Assembly (NCBI GenBank): GCA_020744425.1
Contig: JAGMUV010000026.1
Coordinates: 1-64,000 of the forward strand
Direction of reading: 5' to 3'
DNA: 64,000 nucleotides
DNA from: Dactylonectria macrodidyma
Lineage: Eukaryota > Ascomycota > Sordariomycetes > Hypocreales > Nectriaceae
The notes beneath the pieces were generated by a model, which saw only the letters and a list, made by a program, of their open reading frames with translations, was not told the DNA's origin and searched no databases. Below, piece after piece: positions 11,777 through 21,714 of the stretch. The stretch's first letter is position 1; each line of letters begins with the position of its first letter. The position numbers were made by a program, and so were the translations under genes.

Positions 11777-14494
11777 TTGTGGGGGCCTCTAGTCCGGCGT
11801 TCCCCGTGGTCGCTTCCGCTCCCACGGGGGGTCCCTTGACTAGCAAAAGGGGCCCTTGATTCGCAAAAAAAAGGTACTTCCAAACAGGGGGGTTTCTCCC
11901 CAATTTAGAAGTCACTTCATTAAAACAATAATATGTGATATTTGCGATCGGGGGAATGTCATGTATTTACCCAAGTCCAATTTAACCCCTATTCCGGCTC
12001 CTCCTTTGGCACCGTAAATTCGCCCTGACTGACTTCAATGCAGTCTTCAACTATGATTTCAATGCCGTCAGCCTCATATGTAAGCAATTTCTTAGCTGCA
12101 CGGCGTTCCTGTTCCTCCAAGGCAACGAATTTGACTGCCGAAGTGACAGTCTCTTCGTCATAGTCAGGGGGTCAAGTGATGCCCGTGATCCTCTCCAATG
12201 ACAGTGCAAAGGACTCACGGAATTCACGTTGAATAGCATATCTCTTACTCATATCCTCGTTAGAAGAGAGAAGCTCTCGTCGTGCAGCTTTTGCCCATAA
12301 ACCTCTGCGTGCTTCGACCCCTGAAATGTTATTAACACTTACCCGGACAATACTTCGTACATCCTTTATCCAACGATATATATATTTCACTTCATCAGTC
12401 GCTTCTTTCTTCCTATATCGTCGATATTCTTCAGCTTGAGCGGCTCGTCGATGGTATTCGTCTTTGGCGACACGAAGTCTGGCATCACTGACGCGAATTG
12501 GGCCGTAATTACTTACAATTTGAGTCCCCTGTTGAAGTGCCCGGCGGCGTAGATTCTTCTCCTTCAGACGCTTCATCTCCTCAGTCGATGTAATGCCATT
12601 GATCATAAGAACTTCTGTAGCTTTCCTCGATTTTTCATGAACATGAGCCACCGAGGGCGTCAGCCGTACACCGGAGACGATTGAAGCTTCAATCCGTAAG
12701 GCAACGTATTCTTGGTAGCGTTGGATAATGCGGATGTTGAAGGGGGGGGGGGGGTAGCAACGGTGGCCCAGTTGATCTTTTCGGGAGTTTTAGGGGTTAT
12801 TGGAATCTCCTGGAATTCCTGATCATCTGAGTCATCTTCAGGAGCATTTTCGTCGTCATCTGAGCCGTCAAAATCGCTTTCTGAAGTATCCCCAAGTGTC
12901 ACATAACCAGGCAGGTCTTGCTCATTGACCTCTTGGCTAAGTGATGATAGGGGGTCAACCATTTGATCTAGCACAACTGATGGGTTAAAAGGATAGATAC
13001 CACACTTCTCCCAGGCAGAGATAATCGTTGACTTTTTAAAAGTGCGATCCCTTATTTCCTGAAGGTGAAATAAGAAGCCAGACTTATTAAAATCTGTGGC
13101 TCCATCCGCAATCTCCCGGTATAAGACATCTTGTTGCCAATGCTTGTAAGAGCTGAACACTCCAACATCCAAAGGTTGTAACATATGAGTCAAATGTGGG
13201 GGGAAAGGGAAGATTTCAATGTTGTGCTGTTTAGCGTGTACCGCGAGTTCCTTTGTAAAGTGACTTTCGCATCCATCGAGGAGGATGACTCGTTTTTCGC
13301 CGGGATTTGAAGGTCTCGTTAGTCTCTCGAAGTGTTCAATCCATTCCGAGGCGAGGATATCAGTGATATAACCCCTGGGACTCGTGGCAATGGATGTATC
13401 ACCGTCAAGGTTGTTGTCAAACCACCTGAACGGAAGCTGGACTCCAGGCATGATCAGGAACGGTGCTATCGACTTTCCAGCGGCCGAGATGGCTTCGATG
13501 GCTGTCATTGAACATAATTCGTGTGCATCCGTGAGAATTGGCCGCTCAATCTCTGCGAAAGTCCATAGGAAAGTCCCTTTTAAGAGATATCCGATCATGA
13601 AGCCAATCTCGTCAACGTTCCACACGTTTTCAGGATTGACATAACGCATAATTATACTCTCGCCAAGCTTTGAACCACTTCTCAACTTCGCCACGGTCTT
13701 CCATGGCCTTTCTCTTGGCATCTCGGGTTGTAGATTTCCTCTTATGAAAGGTATGCTTCCAACGTCTCATAAAATGCCTTGCCCACTTTCTAGAGGCCGT
13801 TGGCGGCCTCTCTTTAGCCCTCAGAACGGCATTCGCATGTTGACAAAGGGCACGAATTGTGATGTGATGTCCGTGAGTGATGCGGCGATGTGCCCAAATG
13901 ATAATAGCTCCCTCCTCTTCCTTCGAGAATAAGGTGTGATTGCCGCCATTCTTCTGGCGCGGATGAGACCCTTTATGACGAGAATATAGTCTCCAATAAC
14001 TGACTTTAAGATCACGGCTTGCAACAGCGAGGTTCTTATAATAACCGGCTCGAAAGAGCTCGACGCCGGCTACCGTCCGGAGTTCAAGGTTCTCATCGTT
14101 ACACCGTGAAAAGTTATGCTTCCCGGTCTCAGGATTAATCCAAAGTCGGATGGTATCTTCTCTTGAGTCAGGGCTTCCGATTGATGTATTTGCCGTAGCC
14201 ATTGGTGCAGAATTGTAATAGTTGTGATCGTGTTTAGTTGGGTGGCGAGGACGTGATATTGTCAAAGTTGACGAAGTTGGTGATGTCACGTTGAGCGGGG
14301 TTGTAGATAACAGGGTCATGTGTGTAGAATGCGGGTTTATTCATGAAAAAGAGCCACTTCAATTTAGGTGGGGAAACCCCTCTTTTGGAGGTATCTTTTT
14401 TTTTTGCGAATCAAGGGCCCCTTTTGCTAGTCAAGGGACCCCCCGTGGGAGCGGAAGCGACCACGGGGAACGCCGGACTAGAGGCCCCCACAAG
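11777..14494 (-). mobile_element. pogo/Fot-like DNA transposon, copy 1
   Basis: The ends are long inverted repeats that start CTTGTGGGGGCCTCTAG and match for roughly 95 bases, then more loosely to about 150. A TA duplication flanks it (11,775-11,776 and 14,495-14,496). The transposase is on the minus strand. A near-identical copy sits in the opposite orientation at 21,715-24,425. Confidence 0.95.
11989..14319 (-). pseudogene. pogo transposase, copy 1 (broken)
   Basis: The protein is a Fot/pogo-type transposase that cuts and pastes its element at TA. The N-terminal segment (14,319-13,630) carries the helix-turn-helix/CENP-B-like DNA-binding part (KWARHFMRRWKHTFHKRK). The DDE_1 catalytic part (13,647-12,700) shows NVWNVDEIGF, ILLDGCESHFTKEL and LQPLDVGVFSSYKHW, supplying the catalytic acids. 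The C-terminal part (to 11,989) is a charged coiled-coil-like tail. It is broken in three places. There is a 4-base difference from copy 2 near 13,650 that shifts the frame, a run of 13 C (coding strand) near 12,743-12,755 that shifts it again, and a TGA at 12,172-12,174 where copy 2 has TGG. The first two are indels and the last is RIP-like. Confidence 0.9.
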
Positions 14495-14496
14495 TA

Positions 14497-16242
14497 CCGA
14501 AAGGCATTCGGAAAACTTAAGAACTGATGTAGAGTCAGCCTTCGGCTGAATGATGAGCAGCAGCAAAATGTTGATCGATTGTTGTCTGAGGTTGTCTGTG
14601 GTGCGGGGTACTCCATCCCGCAGTGTTAAAGCATACAGCTAGATTACTAACGCAGTGGTTTCCTGAGGCCATGAAGATCATGCCTACCCTGTGTAGTGGA
14701 AATGGCTAAATCGTGGAACAAGTCAGGGTGTTTTGGTGGGTATACGATCGTATTCCCCCAGTTTAACCGACGTACCGATTTACACCTAATTTGTAAGGCA
14801 ACATCCGGTATTGTGACGGGAGCGTCTGGAGTGCTGGACCCAGGGTGGGGTCGATACGTAACTAGGACGCACGGGGCAGGCCACAGGGACTATCAACGCG
14901 TCTACGCGTCTACGCGCCTGCCCGTTTTCTCTCTTTCCTCTTCATCGTAGTATTCTCGCAATACAGTGGCATTACCTCTTGAGTTGATCTCATCTGGCCC
15001 GTGACAGGTATCACAGATCTTGTAGCCGACAGCGGCTTCTTCTTTTCTTAGCTAGTCAGACCAATCATACACACAATTCCTATGCTTCCTGCCGCGGCCC
15101 TAGCTTTCAATACAGGAGTTCTACAGAGTAGCAGCTGCCAAATAAAGACCTACCTGTTGGAATTAGGCAGCATGCATAGCACCTTAGTCATTGAGAGCCC
15201 ACATGTGTGTATTGTGCATATCGTCATCTAGGCTGACCCCGCAGCAGTAAGGGGTATTATATGAGGCATTGACCGCCTTCCTATTCGGGCTGTGCTCGGC
15301 GTGCCCTCGGTGGCCACTCGCGCGGCCGAGGTCACCTGATCATGTGCATGACTGTGCGCACGATCTATTCTAACACTACCCACCTTTCTAAGGCCGCCAA
15401 CCAGTTGCGCAACGTTTTGCAAGGTCCATACAAATTTGGGCCAATAAAGGCCCGAGAAACTTTTTGAGCCCCATAAAACTGGGGCCCACTTTAAAACAGC
15501 AGACGTCCAATCGTTGAACGATTTGCGGCCATTTGGACCAATTAGAGCTGGAGAAACTTTTTGACCTGTCTGCACCAAAGACTTAATGTAAAGACAGCCT
15601 TCGGCTGAAAAAGACAGCCTTCGGCTGAACAATGGTGGAGTTGACTCGACAACAAACGCAGCATAATGATTCCTCATCCATAGGGCTTTGTAACCGAGCG
15701 TACATTCCCTTTTGCCGTAGTTAGAAAAAGCAACAACCATTACGTAATTTTCCTGCGCTCCAGGGAGATACGGAACTCTCCCCGACTTAGAACAGATAAG
15801 TTAATCTTTTGATTGTCTCGGCAGCAAAGCTCAGCGTCATGGCTCTCCTGGGTTTTGAGTGGAACTCCAGGTGAGATGTGGGCCTCTCGGCGGCCATTTC
15901 CACAGCTCGCTGGCGCATACCAGATTTGTCATAGTGCAATTCTAGACCCGGCATCACGCCATGCCGAGGTAGCATTTTGGGATCAACGGAGCATGTTAGT
16001 CTGACTCTGGTACTCCGACTTTGGGTGCTGGCCCTTGGAGATCTCATCTCCACTGCCATTGAAAGTGAGCCTAGTATCACGCATCAGAGGTCGCATGCTG
16101 GGAGGAGGAAACTTGACTCATCAATTTCTTTAATCACATTAACCATGGTCCCATGTCTCTCTTTTTGGATATAAAAAAAACTGCATCGTATTCATCTCTA
16201 GTTGTTGAGAGACACTCAATTGCTCCAGCGACATGAGTCGAA
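14497..16242. other. Repeat-rich intergenic stretch
   Basis: There is no convincing gene. It contains the block AACTTAAGAACTGATGTAG with a TCAGCCTTCGGCTGA hairpin at 14,535-14,549, repeated inverted near 31,174-31,208. A dispersed-repeat copy at about 15,384-15,585 has two internal subunits. Two direct 18-base copies of AAGACAGCCTTCGGCTGA lie at 15,591-15,628. Confidence 0.6.
15384..15628 (+). repeat. Dispersed repeat copy with terminal hairpins
   Basis: The block contains AAGGCCG..AACCAGTTGCGCAACGTTTTGC, CCATACAAA, GGACCAAT and CTGTCTGCACC in the same order as copies near 280-385 (plus) and 31,205-31,345 (minus). This copy has a second half-unit inside it and ends with two CAGCCTTCGGCTG hairpins. 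I see no coding capacity. It may be a MITE or the end of a larger element. Confidence 0.6.
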
Positions 16243-17001
16243 CTATGATCTAGACTTCTCATCGCTACGGACTTTGACCATCTGCGACACCTCCTTCGCC
16301 GCATCTGACTCGAGGCGCGCGAAGCCTTCGGCTACACCATCTCGATCTCCCTTGCTCATCTCCTGGCTCATCTTGAATTTTCCCTCTAGTCTCGTAATCT
16401 TGATTTCAATGCCAATGATGGCCTTCTTAAGCAGTTCGATGTATTTATCCGGCGCATCTGTAACCTTCCACGGTGTCGGTCGATCCCCTCCGGTGTACCC
16501 CATGGTCGTCGTTTCATTGTGGTGGGTCAAGTCGGCCATCTGACTTGTAAGAAATGCTGATGTTTCCTCTGAGGAAGCTTTGAAGAAGACCCGAGCTTTG
16601 CCATATGCTTGAGCTGCTGCGTAGTTCCAGGTAGGAACCACCTTTCCGGAAGTGGGCTTTGTCTCGGTGTAGAACTTTGGTGTGACGTAGTGATGTGCGA
16701 CTTGGTTGAAGAGTACAAGAACTTCATCTTCGAGGACGTCGTTGAGTTCGGGCTTTGACTCAAGGTATTCGATCATGGCCTTGCTCTGCGGGTTCTGCCT
16801 TGCAAGGTGACCTCGCAAGCAGCCAAGTTCGGTCTCACTAGACTCATCTTCGACTTCTAGGACGAATGGGATATGACTGGTCTGAAGGAATGGGAACTTT
16901 TCCGACCGAATGCCAGTAGTCAACATTCCCAATGGATTGTCATGGATCAGCCTCCTGAGGACTCGGAGATCTGCCTCGGCATGGACGGCTCGGATGTACA
17001 T
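16243..17001 (-). CDS. PaiB-like FMN-binding protein
   Basis: The uninterrupted 252-residue protein matches the PaiB/FMN-binding split-barrel family (FMN_bind_2). It starts MYIRAVHAEADL, has the HIPFVLE stretch and the GHLARQNPQ block, and has VVPTWNYAAAQAYGKA, the family pattern around the flavin site. Fungal members are single-domain proteins of about 250 residues, so the length fits. In bacteria PaiB is a negative regulator linked to sporulation and protease genes. In fungi the role is unclear and an FMN-dependent enzyme is equally possible. The ATG at 17,001 is the natural start. It is alone, flanked by repeat DNA, and appears intact. Confidence 0.85.
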   Translation of the reverse strand: MYIRAVHAEADLRVLRRLIHDNPLGMLTTGIRSEKFPFLQTSHIPFVLEVEDESSETELGCLRGHLARQNPQSKAMIEYLESKPELNDVLEDEVLVLFNQVAHHYVTPKFYTETKPTSGKVVPTWNYAAAQAYGKARVFFKASSEETSAFLTSQMADLTHHNETTTMGYTGGDRPTPWKVTDAPDKYIELLKKAIIGIEIKITRLEGKFKMSQEMSKGDRDGVAEGFARLESDAAKEVSQMVKVRSDEKSRS

Positions 17002-18481
17002 GGTTGGTGAAAGAGTTGAGATCTTGAGTGGTCCAAATTTCGTCGCTTGTGTTCTAGTGGATGAGATGAAATGTTGCCTGACAGGGGAACTTGCTTAAAT
17101 AGTCTCTGGTTGGCCGCTTTCTGTCGGCTATGCGGTGAGTCTTGCGAGACAATCGCCAAGGCATGGCAGATACATCGCACACTGGGCCGAGACCACCGGG
17201 ATCAAACCGGGAGGTCGATTGTGATCATATGGAATCTGCCGACACTAGTGAGGCATCCACGTATCACGCACAATCTATTACGCATTCAATTGGAACTAGC
17301 AACGACACTAAGCTCGTACTGTAAGAGAATCCTTACAACCTGCGCCTTGTCGATGACAAGCAACCCCACACAACCTTACGCGACCGGTGTGCACACGTGG
17401 GAGAAGTGATGCTAGACAAGTGCGACAAATCAACAACCCCGAAAACGGAATTGAACTTGGGCCATGGCTACTTAATAGTAATTTAAGATTACGATTGTCA
17501 CGATGTTGGAACCATTTCAATCTTCGGCGTGAAGACCTGGAAGAGTCATTGCAGCCGAACCTCGGCCAACCATCAAATACTTTGCTCTACATCTTCTTTC
17601 CATCGCTTCTTCACCGGTGGTCGCCATGTCTTTTCAATCATTCCAGTTTCAAATAGAAGTCACAGACGCAGTAACGATTAAAAGTCACCCGTGTAGCGAG
17701 TCCTGTCTCCCATGCTTCTCTACTTTAACTCTCTGAATGGGGTGCTTGTGCTCGGCATTGTTACGTCTAACAAACAAATACTCTACCAAAAATGATAGCT
17801 GTTCTTGCAATTGTTGATCTGCAAGATAGCACAGGGGAGAGAACTCTGAGGCGATGAGGCAGACTCGGAATGGAGCCATCAGGTGACCTTAAGCCCTTCT
17901 GCGGCGGCGAGAAGAGTGTCTCCCGATTCGATGCCGGTACAATGCTATTACAGATTATACCACCCTAGACGACAGAGCCGGAAGACCTAACCTGTTTGAT
18001 GATGTGGCAGTAACACAACGTCTACAGGGGATACGTAACGCATGGTGTCTTGTATCCCACTAGTCTAATTCCGGAAGTAGCCAGCGAAGGAGGGAGAGCT
18101 GACTCCATAGCCATAGATACGAAATCCAACACAGCGTTGAAAGATTCCACATGCATATAGCCCAGCTTACAGTTTACGCTCCTCGGCTACGCTATACCAG
18201 AAGTGACCATTTTCGCTAATGAAGATCGCCCAGGAGACGTGTGACTAGGCGACCCAAAGTCAAAGTTGACTTTGCCGAAGCTACTTGCCTCATCTAGTTC
18301 GGGCATCGATCATTTGTGATAACGAGGACAATCCGACGCTATCTGTGGCCAAAACCCGTTTCATATTGTAATTCTGTATACATCGGCGAATGTGTGGGAG
18401 GGATGACGTCGTTTCGTCATGCGCGATTCTCCATGATGAAGCAAAAGCTTGCAAGTTATGTTCAAAAGTCTAAGTTACATA
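17002..18481. other. Intergenic region, no gene recognised
   Basis: About 1.5 kb lies between the PaiB-like gene and the first Tc1-like element. Only short frames occur and none resembles a family I know. The right edge is the TA target of the Tc1-like element. Confidence 0.55.
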
Positions 18482-19865
18482 CAGTGGGCCTCAGAAAGAG
18501 TCAACACTTCCGGAGTCAACCCGGTGTCACTGTACCTGCACTACATGAAGGCTTCATTTTCAAATAATTCTAGCAAAGTCAAATAAATGTCAATTAAATA
18601 TTTATGTATACCAATCTGTAGAATTTTGAATGGAGTTTCCAATGGCATCTTCAATATTTCGTATACTAGCCACGTGCGCGGATAACGGCCTCCATTCTGT
18701 GCTTCATTGAATGGATCAGGTTCTGCAGCACCTCCGGCTCGATTTCTTCCCACAGCTCGATCGCGGCTTCAATGAGCCGCTGCTTTGCTTCCTCGGTCTT
18801 TGGCATGTACGAGAGCTCAGGGTATCGCTCACATATCCTTGTTTTGAGGATGGCCCATAGGTTTTCTATGGGGTTGAGATCCGGGCTGTAGGGGGGCCAG
18901 TCGATGACCTCCGCCCGTCTGTTCTCGCACCATTCTAGCAGCTAGCTCATCATTAATCGCGATCGAAAAAGGGGTGAATTATCGTGCTGGAACCGGCTGT
19001 TCCTAGTGATAATGCGAGGAAGGTATTGCTGCAGGCATTCGAGCAGAACTCGCGCTGTGATGCCGCTACGGTCCGAGTTCTCATCGCCATAAAGAGGGAT
19101 TATTAGAAGCTGCCTGAGGAAGCTGAAGGCACTGAAAAACATCTGCGAATGCCTCGTTAGAGTCACACGGGTCTAGACGTTCTTTCTGAATAGTCTCTCA
19201 TGCTAGGAGCTGTCAGGGCGGTCACAATCGCAGTAAGAAAACTGACCGGCTTGCAGAAGCACCAAGTGCATCTCTGGCCCTCGCCTCGGGCTACGATAAC
19301 TTCATCTGAGAAGGTCCAAGACTCCCAGAATTCGGGAGACATATGCACATATCTCCTCGCAAACCGTAGCCGCCTTGTGGCCGTTGCATCGCTCAGGAAG
19401 GGCCGGATAAGTGACTTATAGTGCATGATGCCTTCCTTCTTCAGGAAGCTTAGAATAGTCCCCCTAGAACAGGTCAGACCAGCTTCTTCGATCAATTCCT
19501 TCACTTGGATATGAGGGTCTTGTGCTATGACCCTCAGTATTCGTCTCTTTTCCCGTTCTCCTAGTATACGTGGCCAGCCGGACCTGGGTTGGTCTTGACC
19601 ACTCTTTTGGTCGCGATACCTTCTTACCACACCAGAAATCGCGTGCCGACTAATGCCCTCATCGCGCGCGATCTGGGTGGCGGACACGCCCGAGTTGTAC
19701 CTCCAAACAATCCTCGTTCTCGTATGAGGTGAATGATAGTATCGCGACACCATTCTGACCTAATTTGGCTGCGCAATGTGTCGTTGAAGTTGAATGTTGA
19801 TTATGGTGTGGGTAGAGGGAAAGCGGGGTACCCGGAAATGTGTCGACACTTTTCAAGACCCACTG
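18482..19865 (-). mobile_element. Tc1-like element A
   Basis: The ends are inverted repeats that begin CAGTGGG and share TCAACACTTCCGG-like sequence. TA is duplicated at 18,480-18,481 and 19,866-19,867. It is 1,384 bp, a normal Tc1 size. A second member lies 31 bp to the right in the same orientation. Confidence 0.93.
18651..19753 (-). pseudogene. Tc1-like transposase A (broken)
   Basis: This is a Tc1/mariner transposase. The first 75 residues contain two helix-turn-helix modules (NSGVSATQIARDEGISRHA; GREKRRILRVIAQD-like). The catalytic acids are in FSDEVIVARGEG, RFQHDNSPLF and PYSPDLNPIENLW, as in DD34E-type proteins. The frame breaks near 19,163. A TAG at 18,942-18,944 replaces a Trp seen in copy B, and a TAG near the end (about 18,667) also replaces Trp. 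Both changes are RIP-like. The frame break is at about the same place in copy B, so it may predate the copies or mark an unrecognised intron. Confidence 0.88.
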
Positions 19866-19867
19866 TA

Positions 19868-19896
19868 TGTCTGAGAGGAGCACAGCTCCTTACATA
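19868..19896. repeat. Mini-hairpin between the two Tc1 copies
   Basis: The short host segment between the elements holds AGGAGC-ACA-GCTCCT, a perfect 6-bp stem with a 3-nt loop, then TTACATA. The same 24-base context (GAGAGGAGC...TTACATA) appears at 30,916-30,939 without any transposon, giving an unoccupied version of the target. Confidence 0.85.
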
Positions 19897-21283
19897 CAGT
19901 GGGGGGCGAAAAAGTTACGACACATCCGGGGTCAACCCGGTGTACCTCTACCTCCACCACATGAAGCCCTCATCTTCAACCCCTTATTGTGCACCCAAAT
20001 AAATGTCAATTAAATATCGATGTATATCAATCTGTAGCATTTTGAATGGGGTTCCCAATAGTGTCATCAATATTTCGTGTACCACCCGCGTGACCGCACA
20101 ACAGCCTGCATCCTGCGCTTCATTGAAAAGATCAGGTTCGACAGCACCTCCGGCTCAATCTCTTCCCATAGCTCGATCGCGGCTTCTGTGAGCCTCAATT
20201 TTGATTCCTCGTTTTTTGGCACGTAAGAAAGTTCAGGATATCGCTCACAGATCCTTGTTTTGAGTATTGCCCATAGGTTTCTATGGGGTTGAGATCCGGG
20301 CTGTAGGGCGGCCATGCGACTACCTCCGCCCTCCGGTTCTCACACCATTCTAGGAGCCAGCTTCTCATCAAACGTAACGTATAAAGGCTCGAATTATCGT
20401 GCTGAATGATGCTATTTCTGGTCACTATTCGAGGGAGGTATTGCTACAGGCATTGAAGCAGAACTAGCGCCGTAACGCCGCCGCGTTCGGACTCTGGATC
20501 CCCGTAAAGAGGCCATATTGGAAGCCGTCTGACTGAGTTGAAGGCACTGAAGAACATCTGTGAATGCTTTGTCGGTGTGACACGGGTCTGTACGTTCTTT
20601 CTGAATAGTCTCTCGTGCTAGGGACTGTCAGAAAAGTCGTAATTGCATTGAGAAAACGCACCGGCTTGCAGAAACACCAAGTGCGTCTCTGGCCTTCACC
20701 CCGAGCCACAGCAACTTCGTCAGAAAAGGTCCATGTCTCCCAAAAGTCAGTTGACATGTGAACATATCGCCTTGCAAAGCGTAGGCGTTTTCTGGCTATT
20801 TCCTCACTAAGCAATGGTCTAAGAAGTGACTTATAGTGCATAATCCCTTCCTTTCGAAGGAATGTAACTAAAGTCTGCTTGCAGCAGTTCAAATTGGCCT
20901 TTTCGATCAATTCCTGTATCTAGATATGAGAGTCTTGACCTATTATTCGCATTATCTGTCTTTTTTTTTCCCGGTCTCCTATCTTACGCGGCCGGCCGGG
21001 CTTGGGTTGATCTTGACCACTCTGTTGATCGCGGTACCGTCTGACGATGCCGTAAATCGCGTGCCGACTCACCCCCTCGTCGCGTGCGATCCTGAGAGCG
21101 GAAATGCCCGAGTTGTATCTCCAAACAATCCTCGTCCTCGTATGAGGAGAATGATGTATCTGCGACACCATTCTGACTTGAATTGGCCGTGCAATGAGGC
21201 GTTGAAGTTGATGATGATTTTGGTGAAGGTATCACGGAAAGCGGGGTACGGAAAAATGTGTCGTAATCTTTTCAGCCCCACTG
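19897..21283 (-). mobile_element. Tc1-like element B
   Basis: CAGTGGGG-type inverted repeats lie at both ends, with TA at 19,895-19,896 and 21,284-21,285. It is 1,387 bp, in the same orientation as element A and clearly the same family, though diverged by many substitutions. Confidence 0.93.
20067..21171 (-). pseudogene. Tc1-like transposase B (broken)
   Basis: This is a homologue of copy A along its length, with the same helix-turn-helix start (NSGISALRIARDEGVSRHA), FSDEVAVARGEG, IIQHDNSSLY and PYSPDLNPIE. A TAG after QDSHI stands where copy A has CAA (Gln), a CpA to TpA change. The frame also shifts near 20,585 and 20,290. The end is YTKY followed by TGA at 20,067. It is non-functional. 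Confidence 0.88.
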
Positions 21284-21714
21284 TAGCATGTCACATAGTG
21301 AGTACAGGCTGCTGTAAAATTAGCAGCCTTTAGCGGATAAGACACCAGACGAAGAACTTGATGGACTTAACCCAGCCACAGCCGTCAGATTTACCGTTTT
21401 GAACTAGCGCCAGCACATGACTTTTGAAAGAGCCCTCCGTACGTTAAGCGGAAATGGCTCCAAAAAAAGAGAGTGCCTAACTATCCGACATGCCAGCTTA
21501 TGGCTGCAGTGGGCACGACGATATGAAAATATCGACTGGAGCCGAGTTAAATGGAGCGATGAATGTATGGTTGTACGAGGCACAGGGGCTCGGCCGAAAT
21601 GGACCTTCCTTTGCCCTCGCGAGCAGCTTGCACAGAGAGATGTTCATGAGGTTATGCGGCAAGGAGGGGTTCAGCAGATGTTTTGGGCTGCCTTTATTAG
21701 GCCTGAAAGTCGTA

